Source of the DNA: JAISGQ01 sp045536305
Lineage (GTDB): Bacteria > Bacillota > Clostridia > Oscillospirales > Acutalibacteraceae
Direction of reading: 5' to 3'
DNA: 42,990 bases
Assembly: GCA_045536305.1 (NCBI GenBank)
Contig: JAZSNH010000049.1
Span: 1-42,990 of the forward strand
This document shows, piece after piece, positions 22,189 to 30,220 of this stretch. The position numbers and the translations under genes were made by a program. A model generated the notes under the pieces. It did not search any database. It saw nothing but the letters and a program-made list of their open reading frames with translations, and was not told the DNA's origin. Numbering within the stretch: position 1 is the first letter of the stretch; each line of letters begins with the position of its first letter.

Positions 22189-23700
22189 ATGAATAATAAA
22201 ACAAAAACGCCGAGTTCGAAGCTGCGCCTCTCTCTTGTGCTTCTGCCTGTGATATGCGCTGTTTCCGCCTCTTTAATTATAGCTTTGATTATAAGCTCCC
22301 ATCGCAGTAAAAATGTGATGATAGGCAATGAACGCTACAGTATACAGCTTACCGATATCGATCTTAAGGATCGGGGTATTTCCGACACCGATATACTTAA
22401 GCGCTTTTCCGATGCAAAATTTATTGATCTGAGGGATAATCCTCTTTCTTTTTCGGATATAGACAGTCTTTCCATCGCTCTTCCGAAATGCGAAATTCTC
22501 TGGAGCGTACCTTTTTGCGGCTCTTATGTCAGCAGCGATATTTCCAATATTACATTGAACGCGTTTCAATTATCCGAATATAACGCTCTTCGATATTTTA
22601 CAAAGCTCAGCCTCATTGATGCGCGCGGACTCGATTACGAAACCGTATCTCGTCTGAACGCGGATTTTCCGAAATGCACTATCCTCTGGGATATAGCTAT
22701 CGGAGATAACCGATATTCTCCTTCCGAAAAAAGCATTACAACAGGCAATGCATCAAAGGAGGATATTTTGAATCTTCTTCTGTTCGATTCACTCGAAAGC
22801 GTAAATGCCGTCGGCTGTACGGCATACGACGAGCTTATGTACGTAAGCGCTCAGATGCCTTCCTGCGATTTTCTGTGGAATGCAGATATCGGAGGTATTA
22901 CCGTATCCAGCAAGGACACTCATTTGAATTTCAAACGCACTGTGATAAGCGACATTCAGGCTCTTGACAAGGATTTCGAAAAGCTTGAATATCTTCCCTC
23001 CCTTACATCGATCGATATGTGCGGCTGCGGTGTTTCGAATGAACAAATGGCTGTGTGGAGAGACAGATATCCGCAGTGTAAATTTATCTGGGAGATAACA
23101 GTTGGCACAAGCAGAAGAAACTGGACCGTCCGCACCGATATACAGGTGTTTTCCACTCTTCTGTACGACAAAATTAAGCTTGGCGACGAGAACACTTACA
23201 AGGATCTGTTTTTGTATTGCACCGATCTGACCGCGCTCGATCTTGGGCACAATTATATCGAGGATATTTCCATGATATCCAACTTAAAAAAGCTTCAGGG
23301 ACTTATACTGACCGATAATCCTGTTTCCGATATCACTCCCCTGTCTCAGCTGCCCGAGCTTGTTTACCTTGAGCTTATGAAGACCGATGTAAAGGACCTT
23401 ACGCCCCTGCAAAACTGCAAAAAGCTTACAACCCTTAATGTTTCCAACTCAAAGGTCAAGGATCTGACTCCTATACTCGGCTGTTCGAGCCTGAAAAACG
23501 TTCAGGTGGTTTATAATGCTATCGGTTCCGTTCAGGCCGCCACCTTTAAAAAAGCTCTTCCCGAGGCTGTGCTTTATTACAGAAAAAAAGAGCTTCCTGC
23601 AGAAAATGATGCTGTGACCGCGGCCTTTAAAGAAGCCTTTTTAAATTATAAAAAAATAGAAAGCTTTGAAAGCTGGGAATCATTCCGCTATAAACAATAG
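22189..23700 (+). CDS. Membrane-anchored extracellular leucine-rich-repeat protein
   Basis: A 503-residue protein with one N-terminal membrane helix (about 13-37) and no lipobox. Two or three irregular repeats of about 70 residues carry the pattern FPKCTILWDI / LPKCEILWSV / YPQCKFIWEI, each following an LRR-like D-x-R-x-L turn. The C-terminal third (about 345-455) holds canonical LRRs such as LTALDLGHNYIEDIS and LVYLELMKTDVKDLTPL. LRRs of this SDS22/internalin type bind proteins. AAGGAG lies 8 bases before the ATG. It is alone in its unit; the last codons form the left half of its terminator. Confidence 0.82.
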   Translation: MNNKTKTPSSKLRLSLVLLPVICAVSASLIIALIISSHRSKNVMIGNERYSIQLTDIDLKDRGISDTDILKRFSDAKFIDLRDNPLSFSDIDSLSIALPKCEILWSVPFCGSYVSSDISNITLNAFQLSEYNALRYFTKLSLIDARGLDYETVSRLNADFPKCTILWDIAIGDNRYSPSEKSITTGNASKEDILNLLLFDSLESVNAVGCTAYDELMYVSAQMPSCDFLWNADIGGITVSSKDTHLNFKRTVISDIQALDKDFEKLEYLPSLTSIDMCGCGVSNEQMAVWRDRYPQCKFIWEITVGTSRRNWTVRTDIQVFSTLLYDKIKLGDENTYKDLFLYCTDLTALDLGHNYIEDISMISNLKKLQGLILTDNPVSDITPLSQLPELVYLELMKTDVKDLTPLQNCKKLTTLNVSNSKVKDLTPILGCSSLKNVQVVYNAIGSVQAATFKKALPEAVLYYRKKELPAENDAVTAAFKEAFLNYKKIESFESWESFRYKQ

Positions 23701-23717
23701 CGGAATGATTTTCTTTT
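23678..23717 (+). terminator. Terminator overlapping the end of the LRR gene
   Basis: A 14-bp perfect stem (23678-23691 with 23697-23710), 5-base loop and TTCTTTTT. The left arm and the TAG stop are part of the hairpin. Confidence 0.93.
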
Positions 23718-23729
23718 TAAGGCGGTAGT

Positions 23730-24092
23730 TTATCTTTTTCTCCCGAACAGCTCGTAAAGGCCTATGAACAATACATATCCTCCGAATATTTTCGAAAGCC
23801 ATTCTCCGCCGATAAAGCCTGCCAGCAGACACCCGATGACCGCACCGACAAAGCCTGTCAGCGACATGGGCAGAGCAAACCGCCAATTGACAAGCTTCGC
23901 CCTTGTGTGGAAAAACAAGGCGACTGCGGCACAAGGCAGAAAAAACAGAAGATTCATCCCCTGCGCCTGTGTCTGAGGCACCGAGGCAAACAAAGTCAGG
24001 TAGATTATCAGCACACCGCCTCCGCCAAGCCCCAGCGCCCCTATTGCGCCCGACAGAAATCCTGCTATGCTGCATATTATAAGCTCTGTCAT
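23730..24092 (-). CDS. Half-size TauE/SafE-type permease, second of a pair
   Basis: A 120-residue membrane protein with four predicted helices, about half of a normal 250-270 residue TauE/SafE sulfite/anion exporter. The first helix has the repeat signature GFLSGAIGALGLGGGGVLI. The ATG overlaps the stop of its partner at 24089-24092. Family members move sulfite, sulfoacetate or other organic anions; the substrate here is unknown. Whether it pairs with its neighbour to form one transporter is inference, but both are complete and open, with their own starts, so this is not a recent frameshift. Confidence 0.82.
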   Translation of the reverse strand: MTELIICSIAGFLSGAIGALGLGGGGVLIIYLTLFASVPQTQAQGMNLLFFLPCAAVALFFHTRAKLVNWRFALPMSLTGFVGAVIGCLLAGFIGGEWLSKIFGGYVLFIGLYELFGRKR

Positions 24093-24442
24093 CTCAGCAT
24101 CAACCTAAGCCCTGCCCACACCGCAAACGCGCCGAAAAGCTTTCTTAAAAAACCATCGGGCAGCTTTCGAAGCAGCAGTGCGCCTGTCAGCGCGCCCGCT
24201 GCGCCTGCAGGCAGATAGGGCAATGCGTCCGCTATGCTCACATCACCGCGAAAAAGATAGATTGCCGCACTTAGTACGCACATGGGAGAAATAACGGCGA
24301 TCGATGTGGCGTGCGCCTTCTGCGGCTCAAGCCCCTGTGAACGAAGAGCAGGAACCGCTATCATACCTCCTCCCGAGCCGAGCAGACCGTTTACAAAGCC
24401 TGATGCCGCTCCGTAAAGAAGGGGTTTTATTTTCCGTCTCAT
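24089..24442 (-). CDS. Half-size TauE/SafE-type permease, first of a pair
   Basis: A 117-residue membrane protein with a basic start and four predicted helices. The family signature appears as GAASGFVNGLLGSGGGMIAVPAL, and the end is LRKLFGAFAVWAGLRLML, matching the FGGYVLFIGLYELF end of its neighbour. The ATG at 24442 has GGAGGTG 5 bases upstream and was preferred over one 14 codons earlier. The two genes are translationally coupled by a 4-base overlap. They lie 99 bases after a lipoprotein gene, across a terminator. Confidence 0.82.
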   Translation of the reverse strand: MRRKIKPLLYGAASGFVNGLLGSGGGMIAVPALRSQGLEPQKAHATSIAVISPMCVLSAAIYLFRGDVSIADALPYLPAGAAGALTGALLLRKLPDGFLRKLFGAFAVWAGLRLMLR

Positions 24443-24482
24443 AAGAACACCTCCGATATGATAAGTGTTCCCGAAAAATGAC

Positions 24483-24516
24483 AAAATACGCCGTGATAAC
24501 CTCCACGGCGTATTTT
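24483..24516 (-). terminator. Rho-independent terminator after the lipoprotein pair
   Basis: A 13-bp perfect stem (24483-24495 with 24504-24516) with an 8-base loop, 24 bases past the stop at 24541 on the minus strand. Confidence 0.9.
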
Positions 24517-24540
24517 TGATTATAACTTACATTTTACTTT

Positions 24541-26043
24541 TCACTGACCGTTTTTATATATGCGCGCCCATGTTTCATTTTCCATTTGCATTATTTCTCC
24601 CTGAGGAACAAGCTGTGTTATGAGCTTTCCGAGCTCTTCGAACCTGCCGTCCGGATCACCGTTTACGATATTTACGTTGGCCGGAATACCGTTTTCGTCA
24701 TACAAAACGATCATCTGTTCAAAATAGCCGATACATGCATCGGTCGGCGGCACACATAGCCTCCAGTCTGTTTTTGTGAAGACCTCTCGGGCAACGGCCT
24801 GCACCGTTTTTTCATCTATGGTGTATGTTTTCGAAAGGAAGGTTTTCTCGTCGTTTACATCATTGGACTGTCCTGTGCTGACCTCGACAGTGCCGTCTGC
24901 ATAGATCTTATATTTTGTTGCAAACTCTCTCAGCTCATATTCGCTGTTGTAAGGAGTGTAAACATATTGACAGATCACCTTGTTATACGATACCCCATGA
25001 TGTAATTCATTCATTTCTTCCATCAGGGTTTCTTCCTCGATGCGCTTTATCTTATCCTCACCTATTATGCTGATGATAAGCTCAACGAGTTTGTAGTAGT
25101 TTTTGTTATAATAATCAACCTCGGATATCAGATAGTTATATTTCATATTTCCCTGCTTGTCAAAAAAGCTGAGTATCAGTCTTTTATCCGCCATCTCATT
25201 GTATGCTGATGCTTCGTTGATCGTTACAGGCTCTAAAGAATAGTAATATTCCGCTGCCTTTGCAGCAATTTCTTCTGCTGCCTCCTCGCTGATTTTACCT
25301 GTTTCGGCTATCCAGTCGCCGTTGACAAGCGCTAAATCAAGGTCTGTCGTGGCAATTTCATATTCTCCGTTGGCGTCTATCCTTATCTTTACCGCAAAGT
25401 GATTGTATGTATAGCCGCTGAGAGGAGCGAAGCACACTTCGCATATTACGGCTTTCTGTGATACTCCGTAGGGAACTATCTTTTCCTTATCGAGAATTAT
25501 ATCCCTTGTTTCTTCCTTGATAAGCTTTATTTCTTTGGAGCCTACAAGACTTCTTATCATATATTCCACAGTGTCGAAGCCTTCACTGCGAGGGTTAAGA
25601 CCTCCGCAGCGGGATATAACATTTCCCTGCTCGTCAAAGAGGCTTATATATTTCCACACGCCTTCGGCCGAGACATCGCTGCTCATATCACCAAGTGAAT
25701 CTATTCTGTAATCTATTATGGCTTCTTCTATTTCTTTTCTCTGTTCGTTCGTTACCGAATATTCCCATGACACAACCTCCTCAAGGCTTACTTTTTTGCT
25801 GTTATAAGGGCCTGTGAAGATTTTAAGCGTATTGTCCGCATACAGCTCATAGATTATCGGCACTCGGTCGTAATCGGCACCGAAGGATGAGGTCATTTCA
25901 AGTCGGCAGACGATTTTATCAAACGACCATGCGAACTGTTGAGGGGTGGGTTTTTCCGAAGTTTCGTACTTGCAGGCCGATAAAGAAACCAGCATGCAGA
26001 GAGCACAAATAATTATTAAGATTCGTTCAAAACGTCTTTTCAT
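24541..26043 (-). CDS. Triple-repeat lipoprotein, second of two paralogues
   Basis: A 500-residue lipoprotein of unrecognised family. The signal peptide ends VSLSAC (Cys24). The rest is three modules of about 150 residues, each opening with a K-(V/A)-(I)-C strand (DKIVCRLEM, QKAVICEVC, NKVICQYVY), then a Y-x-Y/IYADNT-like turn (LYADNTLKIFTGP, IDANGEYEI, IYADGTVEVSTG) and later L-(F/Y)-D-x-x-G-N. The upstream gene encodes a close paralogue 16 bases away. AAAGGGG precedes the ATG. Function unknown; a surface-exposed binding or sensing role is a guess. Confidence 0.75.
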   Translation of the reverse strand: MKRRFERILIIICALCMLVSLSACKYETSEKPTPQQFAWSFDKIVCRLEMTSSFGADYDRVPIIYELYADNTLKIFTGPYNSKKVSLEEVVSWEYSVTNEQRKEIEEAIIDYRIDSLGDMSSDVSAEGVWKYISLFDEQGNVISRCGGLNPRSEGFDTVEYMIRSLVGSKEIKLIKEETRDIILDKEKIVPYGVSQKAVICEVCFAPLSGYTYNHFAVKIRIDANGEYEIATTDLDLALVNGDWIAETGKISEEAAEEIAAKAAEYYYSLEPVTINEASAYNEMADKRLILSFFDKQGNMKYNYLISEVDYYNKNYYKLVELIISIIGEDKIKRIEEETLMEEMNELHHGVSYNKVICQYVYTPYNSEYELREFATKYKIYADGTVEVSTGQSNDVNDEKTFLSKTYTIDEKTVQAVAREVFTKTDWRLCVPPTDACIGYFEQMIVLYDENGIPANVNIVNGDPDGRFEELGKLITQLVPQGEIMQMENETWARIYKNGQ

Positions 26044-26059
26044 GCTGTCTCATCCCCTT

Positions 26060-27520
26060 TTATTCTGCCTCTGCATTTCCTCTTATCTTCGCTGCGATCT
26101 CCATGATGGCATTCATATCCTCTTCCGTAACAAGGGCCTTTATAGGCTCTATTATCTTGTCGTGTCCGCCCAGATATAAGCCTTCCGTTATGGGATATAC
26201 ATATATTTCTTCTCCGTTTTTGTCAAAGAAGTTCAATACATAGGGACATACTGTGATGCTGCTGTAATCATTAGCAAAATTATAGATTATTATTTTTTCC
26301 ATAATGGCACTTTCGATCTTTGATACCTGTTTTCTGTCCACCTCAAAGGTCTGTGAATATATTTCCTCGAATTTCTGCTCCTCTTCATTCCACTCTATTG
26401 CCGCAGCCTTCAAAGTGTTGTCGGCGTATAATGTATATTCGCAGGCGCACTCCGCTCTCCACACATCCTTGCAGCTTACGATGACCTTATCTGTGGAAAT
26501 ATTTTTTTCATGCGATAATCTGTATATAAATGCTTCCTTTTCAAATTCGGGAAGCACTCCTGTCGGCACTATCATGCGTATATATTCGACAAGCTCTGTG
26601 CAATACATATTGTACTGCTTATGAGATATTGCACGGGTGTATATAACTTCTCCCTTTTTGTCAAACATATTTACATACATTACCGCTTCATCAATGCCCT
26701 TTATATTGTTCGGGTCAAACTGCTTTGTCTCATAAGGAGCCGGATATATGTATTCTGCAAGCATGTTTATAATTGTTGCCTTCTGGATTTCTTCCATTAT
26801 GTATTTTTTTGATGTATAGCCGCTGATATATGCGGGATCGTCCAGATATCCCTCGCTCATTTCATATACGCCGTTGCCGTAAATGGTGAATACCGTTGCA
26901 TAGTTTTTCTGCGGATTGATTTCGTCGGGCACCGCTATCTGGCATATATATCTGTTATAGGATATCCTGTTTTCAGCCTCTACTATCTTATCGGTCGCCT
27001 CGCCCTTGAGGATCTCTGCCGTATCCTTCGGGACAAATCCCCATACCATGTCAAAAACGGTATTGAATCTTTTGTTTGTCGGACTTAATCCTCCGCACTC
27101 ATGCATAACATATCCGAGCTCATCAAAGAGGTATATGTACTTTGAGACCCCATCATTTGTTTTTTTGTTGCTCAGATCTTCGCAATTTATTATCTTATTT
27201 TCTCTTATGAGTTCGATAAGCTTATTTTTCTGCTCTTTTGTTATAGTAAAGCTCCTTGAGCTTATTTCCTCAAAGGAAACAAAATCACCGTCATACGGTC
27301 CTGTCCACATCTTTACCGTATTATCTGCATAAACGGTTACGTTGGTGTTAAACGATTCATACTGCGAGCTGCTGCTTGATGTGGCGGATATCTGACACAC
27401 GACCTTGTCGTAGGAGACTCCTTTTACCTCTTCCTTTTTCTTTGTACCGCACGCAGAAACAAGCACAAGAATTGCCAGGACACACAACAAGGCCAAAACT
27501 CTTTTTATTGTTTTTTTCAT
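26060..27520 (-). CDS. Triple-repeat lipoprotein, first of two paralogues
   Basis: A 486-residue lipoprotein with a signal peptide ending LVSAC (Cys24). It shares the three-module layout of the next gene: modules open with YDKVVCQIS, YNRYICQIA and TDKVIVSCK, and carry VYADNTVKMWTGPYDG, IYGNGVYEMSEG and LYADNTLKAA, each with a later (L/M/N)-F-D-x-x-G segment. The conserved GGLSPTNKRFNTVFDM near residue 140 matches GGLNPRSEGFDTVEYM in the paralogue. The ATG at 27520 has GGAGGAG 7 bases upstream; two earlier in-frame ATGs lack sites. The promoter carries an operator-like repeat. No known family is recognised. Confidence 0.75.
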   Translation of the reverse strand: MKKTIKRVLALLCVLAILVLVSACGTKKKEEVKGVSYDKVVCQISATSSSSSQYESFNTNVTVYADNTVKMWTGPYDGDFVSFEEISSRSFTITKEQKNKLIELIRENKIINCEDLSNKKTNDGVSKYIYLFDELGYVMHECGGLSPTNKRFNTVFDMVWGFVPKDTAEILKGEATDKIVEAENRISYNRYICQIAVPDEINPQKNYATVFTIYGNGVYEMSEGYLDDPAYISGYTSKKYIMEEIQKATIINMLAEYIYPAPYETKQFDPNNIKGIDEAVMYVNMFDKKGEVIYTRAISHKQYNMYCTELVEYIRMIVPTGVLPEFEKEAFIYRLSHEKNISTDKVIVSCKDVWRAECACEYTLYADNTLKAAAIEWNEEEQKFEEIYSQTFEVDRKQVSKIESAIMEKIIIYNFANDYSSITVCPYVLNFFDKNGEEIYVYPITEGLYLGGHDKIIEPIKALVTEEDMNAIMEIAAKIRGNAEAE

Positions 27521-27576
27521 TTCTTTCTCCTCCATTAACTTTACTCTTTTTATCAATTGTTAATATCTCGTTCATA

Positions 27577-27605
27577 ATTTTAACATAGTTTGTTAAAATC
27601 GTCAA
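27577..27605 (-). promoter_or_regulatory. Promoter of the lipoprotein pair with internal inverted repeat
   Basis: TTGACG (27605-27600) and TAAAAT (27582-27577) on the minus strand, 17 bases apart. TTTTAACA (27578-27585) is inverted at 27591-27598 with a 5-base gap, filling the spacer and the -10 box: a likely operator. Confidence 0.75.
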
Positions 27606-27707
27606 CTGTATTGCATTGCTTGTAAAGAAAAACTCGATTATTTGTATGCTAGCACAATGATGCAGCGAATCGTTTGTGTAATCTGACAAAAGGTGTGCTA
27701 TGCAAAA

Positions 27708-27729
27708 ACGACGCTCGAAAGAGCGGCGT
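27708..27729 (-). terminator. Terminator after the EF-G-like gene
   Basis: A 9-bp stem with one mismatch (27708-27716 with 27721-27729) and GAAA loop, then TTTTT on the minus strand, 13 bases beyond the stop at 27743. Confidence 0.88.
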
Positions 27730-27742
27730 ATTGTTTATGAAA

Positions 27743-29797
27743 TTATTCGTCTTCGCCTCTTGCCTTAGCATCCTCTATGACCTTCTGTGCGACCATGGGA
27801 GGTGCGTCCTCATAGCGCTCAAACTCAAGGGTAAAGTAGCCTCTGCCCTGTGCAGTCTGACGGATAAAGGTGGAGAAATCGCCCATTTCAGCCATGGGAA
27901 CCTCAGCAGCAAGCTCCTGAAGGTTGTTTTCGGCAGGATTCATACCGAGAACACGACCGCGGCGCTTTGTGACCTCACCCATAACGTCACCCATGTTATC
28001 GTTGGGAACGTAAGCCTTGAGAGTGCCGATAGGCTCGAGAAGTGTGGGGCTTGCCTGCGGGATACCGTTCTTGAATGCGATATTTGCGGCAGTTTTGAAT
28101 GCCATTTCGGATGAGTCAACGGGATGATAGGAGCCATCATAGAGAACCGCACGGACGCCTACAACGGGATAGCCTGCGAGAACGCCCTTCTGCATGGACT
28201 CATTCAGACCCTTTTCAACAGCCGGGAAGAAGTTCTTCGGAACAGATCCGCCGACAACTTCCTCTGCAAATTCGAGACCCGGTGCATCGCACGGCTCGAA
28301 GCGTACCCAAATGTCACCGAACTGACCGTGGCCACCCGACTGCTTCTTATGTCTGCCCTGTACGGAGACTGTCTTACGGATAGTCTCGCGATATGCAACT
28401 CTGGGAGTTTCAATGTTGGTCTCAACATTGAACTTAGCCTTGAGCTTGGAAACGATAACGTCAATGTGCTGGTCGCCCTGACCGCTGATTACCATCTGCT
28501 TGGTTTCGGTATTGGTTCCGAAATTGAATGAAGGATCCTCTTCGTTGAGCTTCTGGAGACCCTGAGCAACCTTTTCCTCTTCGCCCTTTGCTTTGGGCAT
28601 GATAGCCATTGAAAGGGAGGTTCCGGGATATTTGACGCCTGCAAGGGTGACCTTGCGGCTGGGAGAAGCAAGGGTATCACCTGTAAGGGTGTTTGCAAGC
28701 TTCGGAACTGCACCGATGTCGCCTGCGCCTATGTAAGGTGTGTCTTCCTGCTTTTTGCCGCGGATGGTAAGAGTTTTACCGATCTTCTCGGCAGCGCCTG
28801 TTCTCATATTGACAACAGGTGTGTCGGAGGATATCTTGCCTGCGAGAACCTTGAAATAGCTGAGCTTGCCGACGAATGCGTCAGCTACGGTCTTGAATAC
28901 GATAGCCGCAGTGGGAGCGGACTCGTCAACATTGATCTCAACCTTGTTGCCGTCCTCATCCTTGGCGGTCTGGGGTCTTGCCTCAAGAGCATTGGGAGCG
29001 AGCCATGTGATACCGTCGAGAAGAAGCTCTGCACCTGCAGCATCACTTGCAATACCGCAGAACACAGGAATAACGCTGCCTTCAAACGCACCCTTCTTAA
29101 GACCTGCAACAAGCTCGTCATGGGTGAACTCTTCGCCGTCGAAATACTTCATCATGAGCTCTTCGTCAGCCTCTGCGACTGCCTCGGAGATCTCTGTCAT
29201 ATAATCATCATATTCATCAAAGGACGGAACGGGGCATTCTGCCATCTTTGTACCGTTCATCTTATATGCCTTGTTTTCGATCATGTTAACATAGACACCG
29301 TCAACATATACAACAACGGGGCAGACACCCTGACCGAATACCTCGCGGAGGGATTCGAGGGTCTTCTGGAAGTTTACGCCCTCTTTATCAAGCTTGTTGA
29401 TAAAGATCATCTTGGACATATTGCGCTCGGTAGCCATCTTTATAGCTTTCTCGGCACCGACGGAAACGCCGGAACGCGCAGATACAACCGCAATAGCACA
29501 CTCGGCTGCTCTGTATGCCTCCATAGCGCCGCCTGCATAGTCAAACTGACCCGGTGCGTCGATTACATTTATTTTATTTCCTTTCCACTCAAGCGGAGCA
29601 ACCGCTGCGGAAACGGAACAGGTACGCTTTACTTCCTCGGGATCAAAGTCGCATACGGTGTTTCCGTCTACGATTTTACCGATTCTGTCGGTAGCTCCTG
29701 CAAGATAGAGCATTGCCTCTGCAAGAGATGTCTTGCCGCTGCCGCTGTGACCGGCGAGAACGACGTTAATAATGTTTTTTGCGGGATACTGTTTCAA
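27743..29797 (-). CDS. EF-G-like translational GTPase (EF-G2 family)
   Basis: A 684-residue protein with the five-domain layout of elongation factor G. The GTPase motifs are atypical: GHSGSGKTSL instead of GHIDAGKTT, DAPGQFDY where EF-G has DTPGHVDF, and NKLD for NKMD. The switch II His needed for rapid GTP hydrolysis in EF-G is Gln here. Domains III-V keep GGHGQFGDIWVRFEP and the RRGRVLGM loop. The family is a common non-essential EF-G paralogue whose role is unsettled. Translation starts at TTG 29797 with AAAGGGG 9 bases upstream. It is monocistronic with its own promoter and terminator. Confidence 0.88.
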   Translation of the reverse strand: MKQYPAKNIINVVLAGHSGSGKTSLAEAMLYLAGATDRIGKIVDGNTVCDFDPEEVKRTCSVSAAVAPLEWKGNKINVIDAPGQFDYAGGAMEAYRAAECAIAVVSARSGVSVGAEKAIKMATERNMSKMIFINKLDKEGVNFQKTLESLREVFGQGVCPVVVYVDGVYVNMIENKAYKMNGTKMAECPVPSFDEYDDYMTEISEAVAEADEELMMKYFDGEEFTHDELVAGLKKGAFEGSVIPVFCGIASDAAGAELLLDGITWLAPNALEARPQTAKDEDGNKVEINVDESAPTAAIVFKTVADAFVGKLSYFKVLAGKISSDTPVVNMRTGAAEKIGKTLTIRGKKQEDTPYIGAGDIGAVPKLANTLTGDTLASPSRKVTLAGVKYPGTSLSMAIMPKAKGEEEKVAQGLQKLNEEDPSFNFGTNTETKQMVISGQGDQHIDVIVSKLKAKFNVETNIETPRVAYRETIRKTVSVQGRHKKQSGGHGQFGDIWVRFEPCDAPGLEFAEEVVGGSVPKNFFPAVEKGLNESMQKGVLAGYPVVGVRAVLYDGSYHPVDSSEMAFKTAANIAFKNGIPQASPTLLEPIGTLKAYVPNDNMGDVMGEVTKRRGRVLGMNPAENNLQELAAEVPMAEMGDFSTFIRQTAQGRGYFTLEFERYEDAPPMVAQKVIEDAKARGEDE

Positions 29798-29905
29798 GGT
29801 AGAAAACCCCTTTCAAATGGATTCCACATTCTGGAATTTATTTCAGCATGCCTCGGTATGGGCAACTATCGCAAATATACTCATCCGACAACTAAGCTAT
29901 TTCTC

Positions 29906-29934
29906 ATTATAACTTAACCCAATCAGGATTTCAA
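29906..29934 (-). promoter_or_regulatory. Promoter of the EF-G-like gene
   Basis: TTGAAA (29934-29929) and TATAAT (29911-29906) on the minus strand, 17 bases apart, about 110 bases before the TTG start. The AT-rich stretch 29935-30157 that follows toward the next gene shows no gene or RNA feature. Confidence 0.82.
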
Positions 29935-30157
29935 TAAAAATAACCCTTTCGATACAAAAACTGTCCCAATATCAGAAATTTTACTGTGCATTTTGGTTAA
30001 ATTGAACAACCTTTATGAATAAATTATGGCTATACTCTTCTTCTGATAAATGATTTGTAAATTATTTGCGGCATATTTTGTGGAAACAATACTGATTTTC
30101 GTCTGTTATCGTTAATATTGCGGCAAGGAACCTTTTTTTATTTTTACATACCTTTCA

Positions 30158-30186
30158 TTGACCTTGAGGAAAAAAGTATTTATAAT
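30158..30186 (+). promoter_or_regulatory. Promoter of the binding-protein/beta-lactamase/sortase operon
   Basis: TTGACC (30158-30163) and TATAAT (30181-30186), 17 bases apart. The expected start near 30193 rules out the upstream in-frame ATG at 30185 as the translation start. Confidence 0.88.
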
Positions 30187-30220
30187 GAAATTACAAGCTT
30201 TTTTGAAAGGGGCTGTGGCT

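Noticed and set aside
27743..29797. Tetracycline ribosomal-protection protein (Tet(M)-like) or main EF-G
   Set aside because: The DAPGQFDY and GHSGSGKTSL motifs and overall layout fit the EF-G2 paralogue group, not Tet(M) or canonical fusA.
29935..30157. RNA gene or riboswitch in the AT-rich gap between divergent genes
   Set aside because: No stable GC-paired stem, conserved riboswitch core or terminator was found in it.
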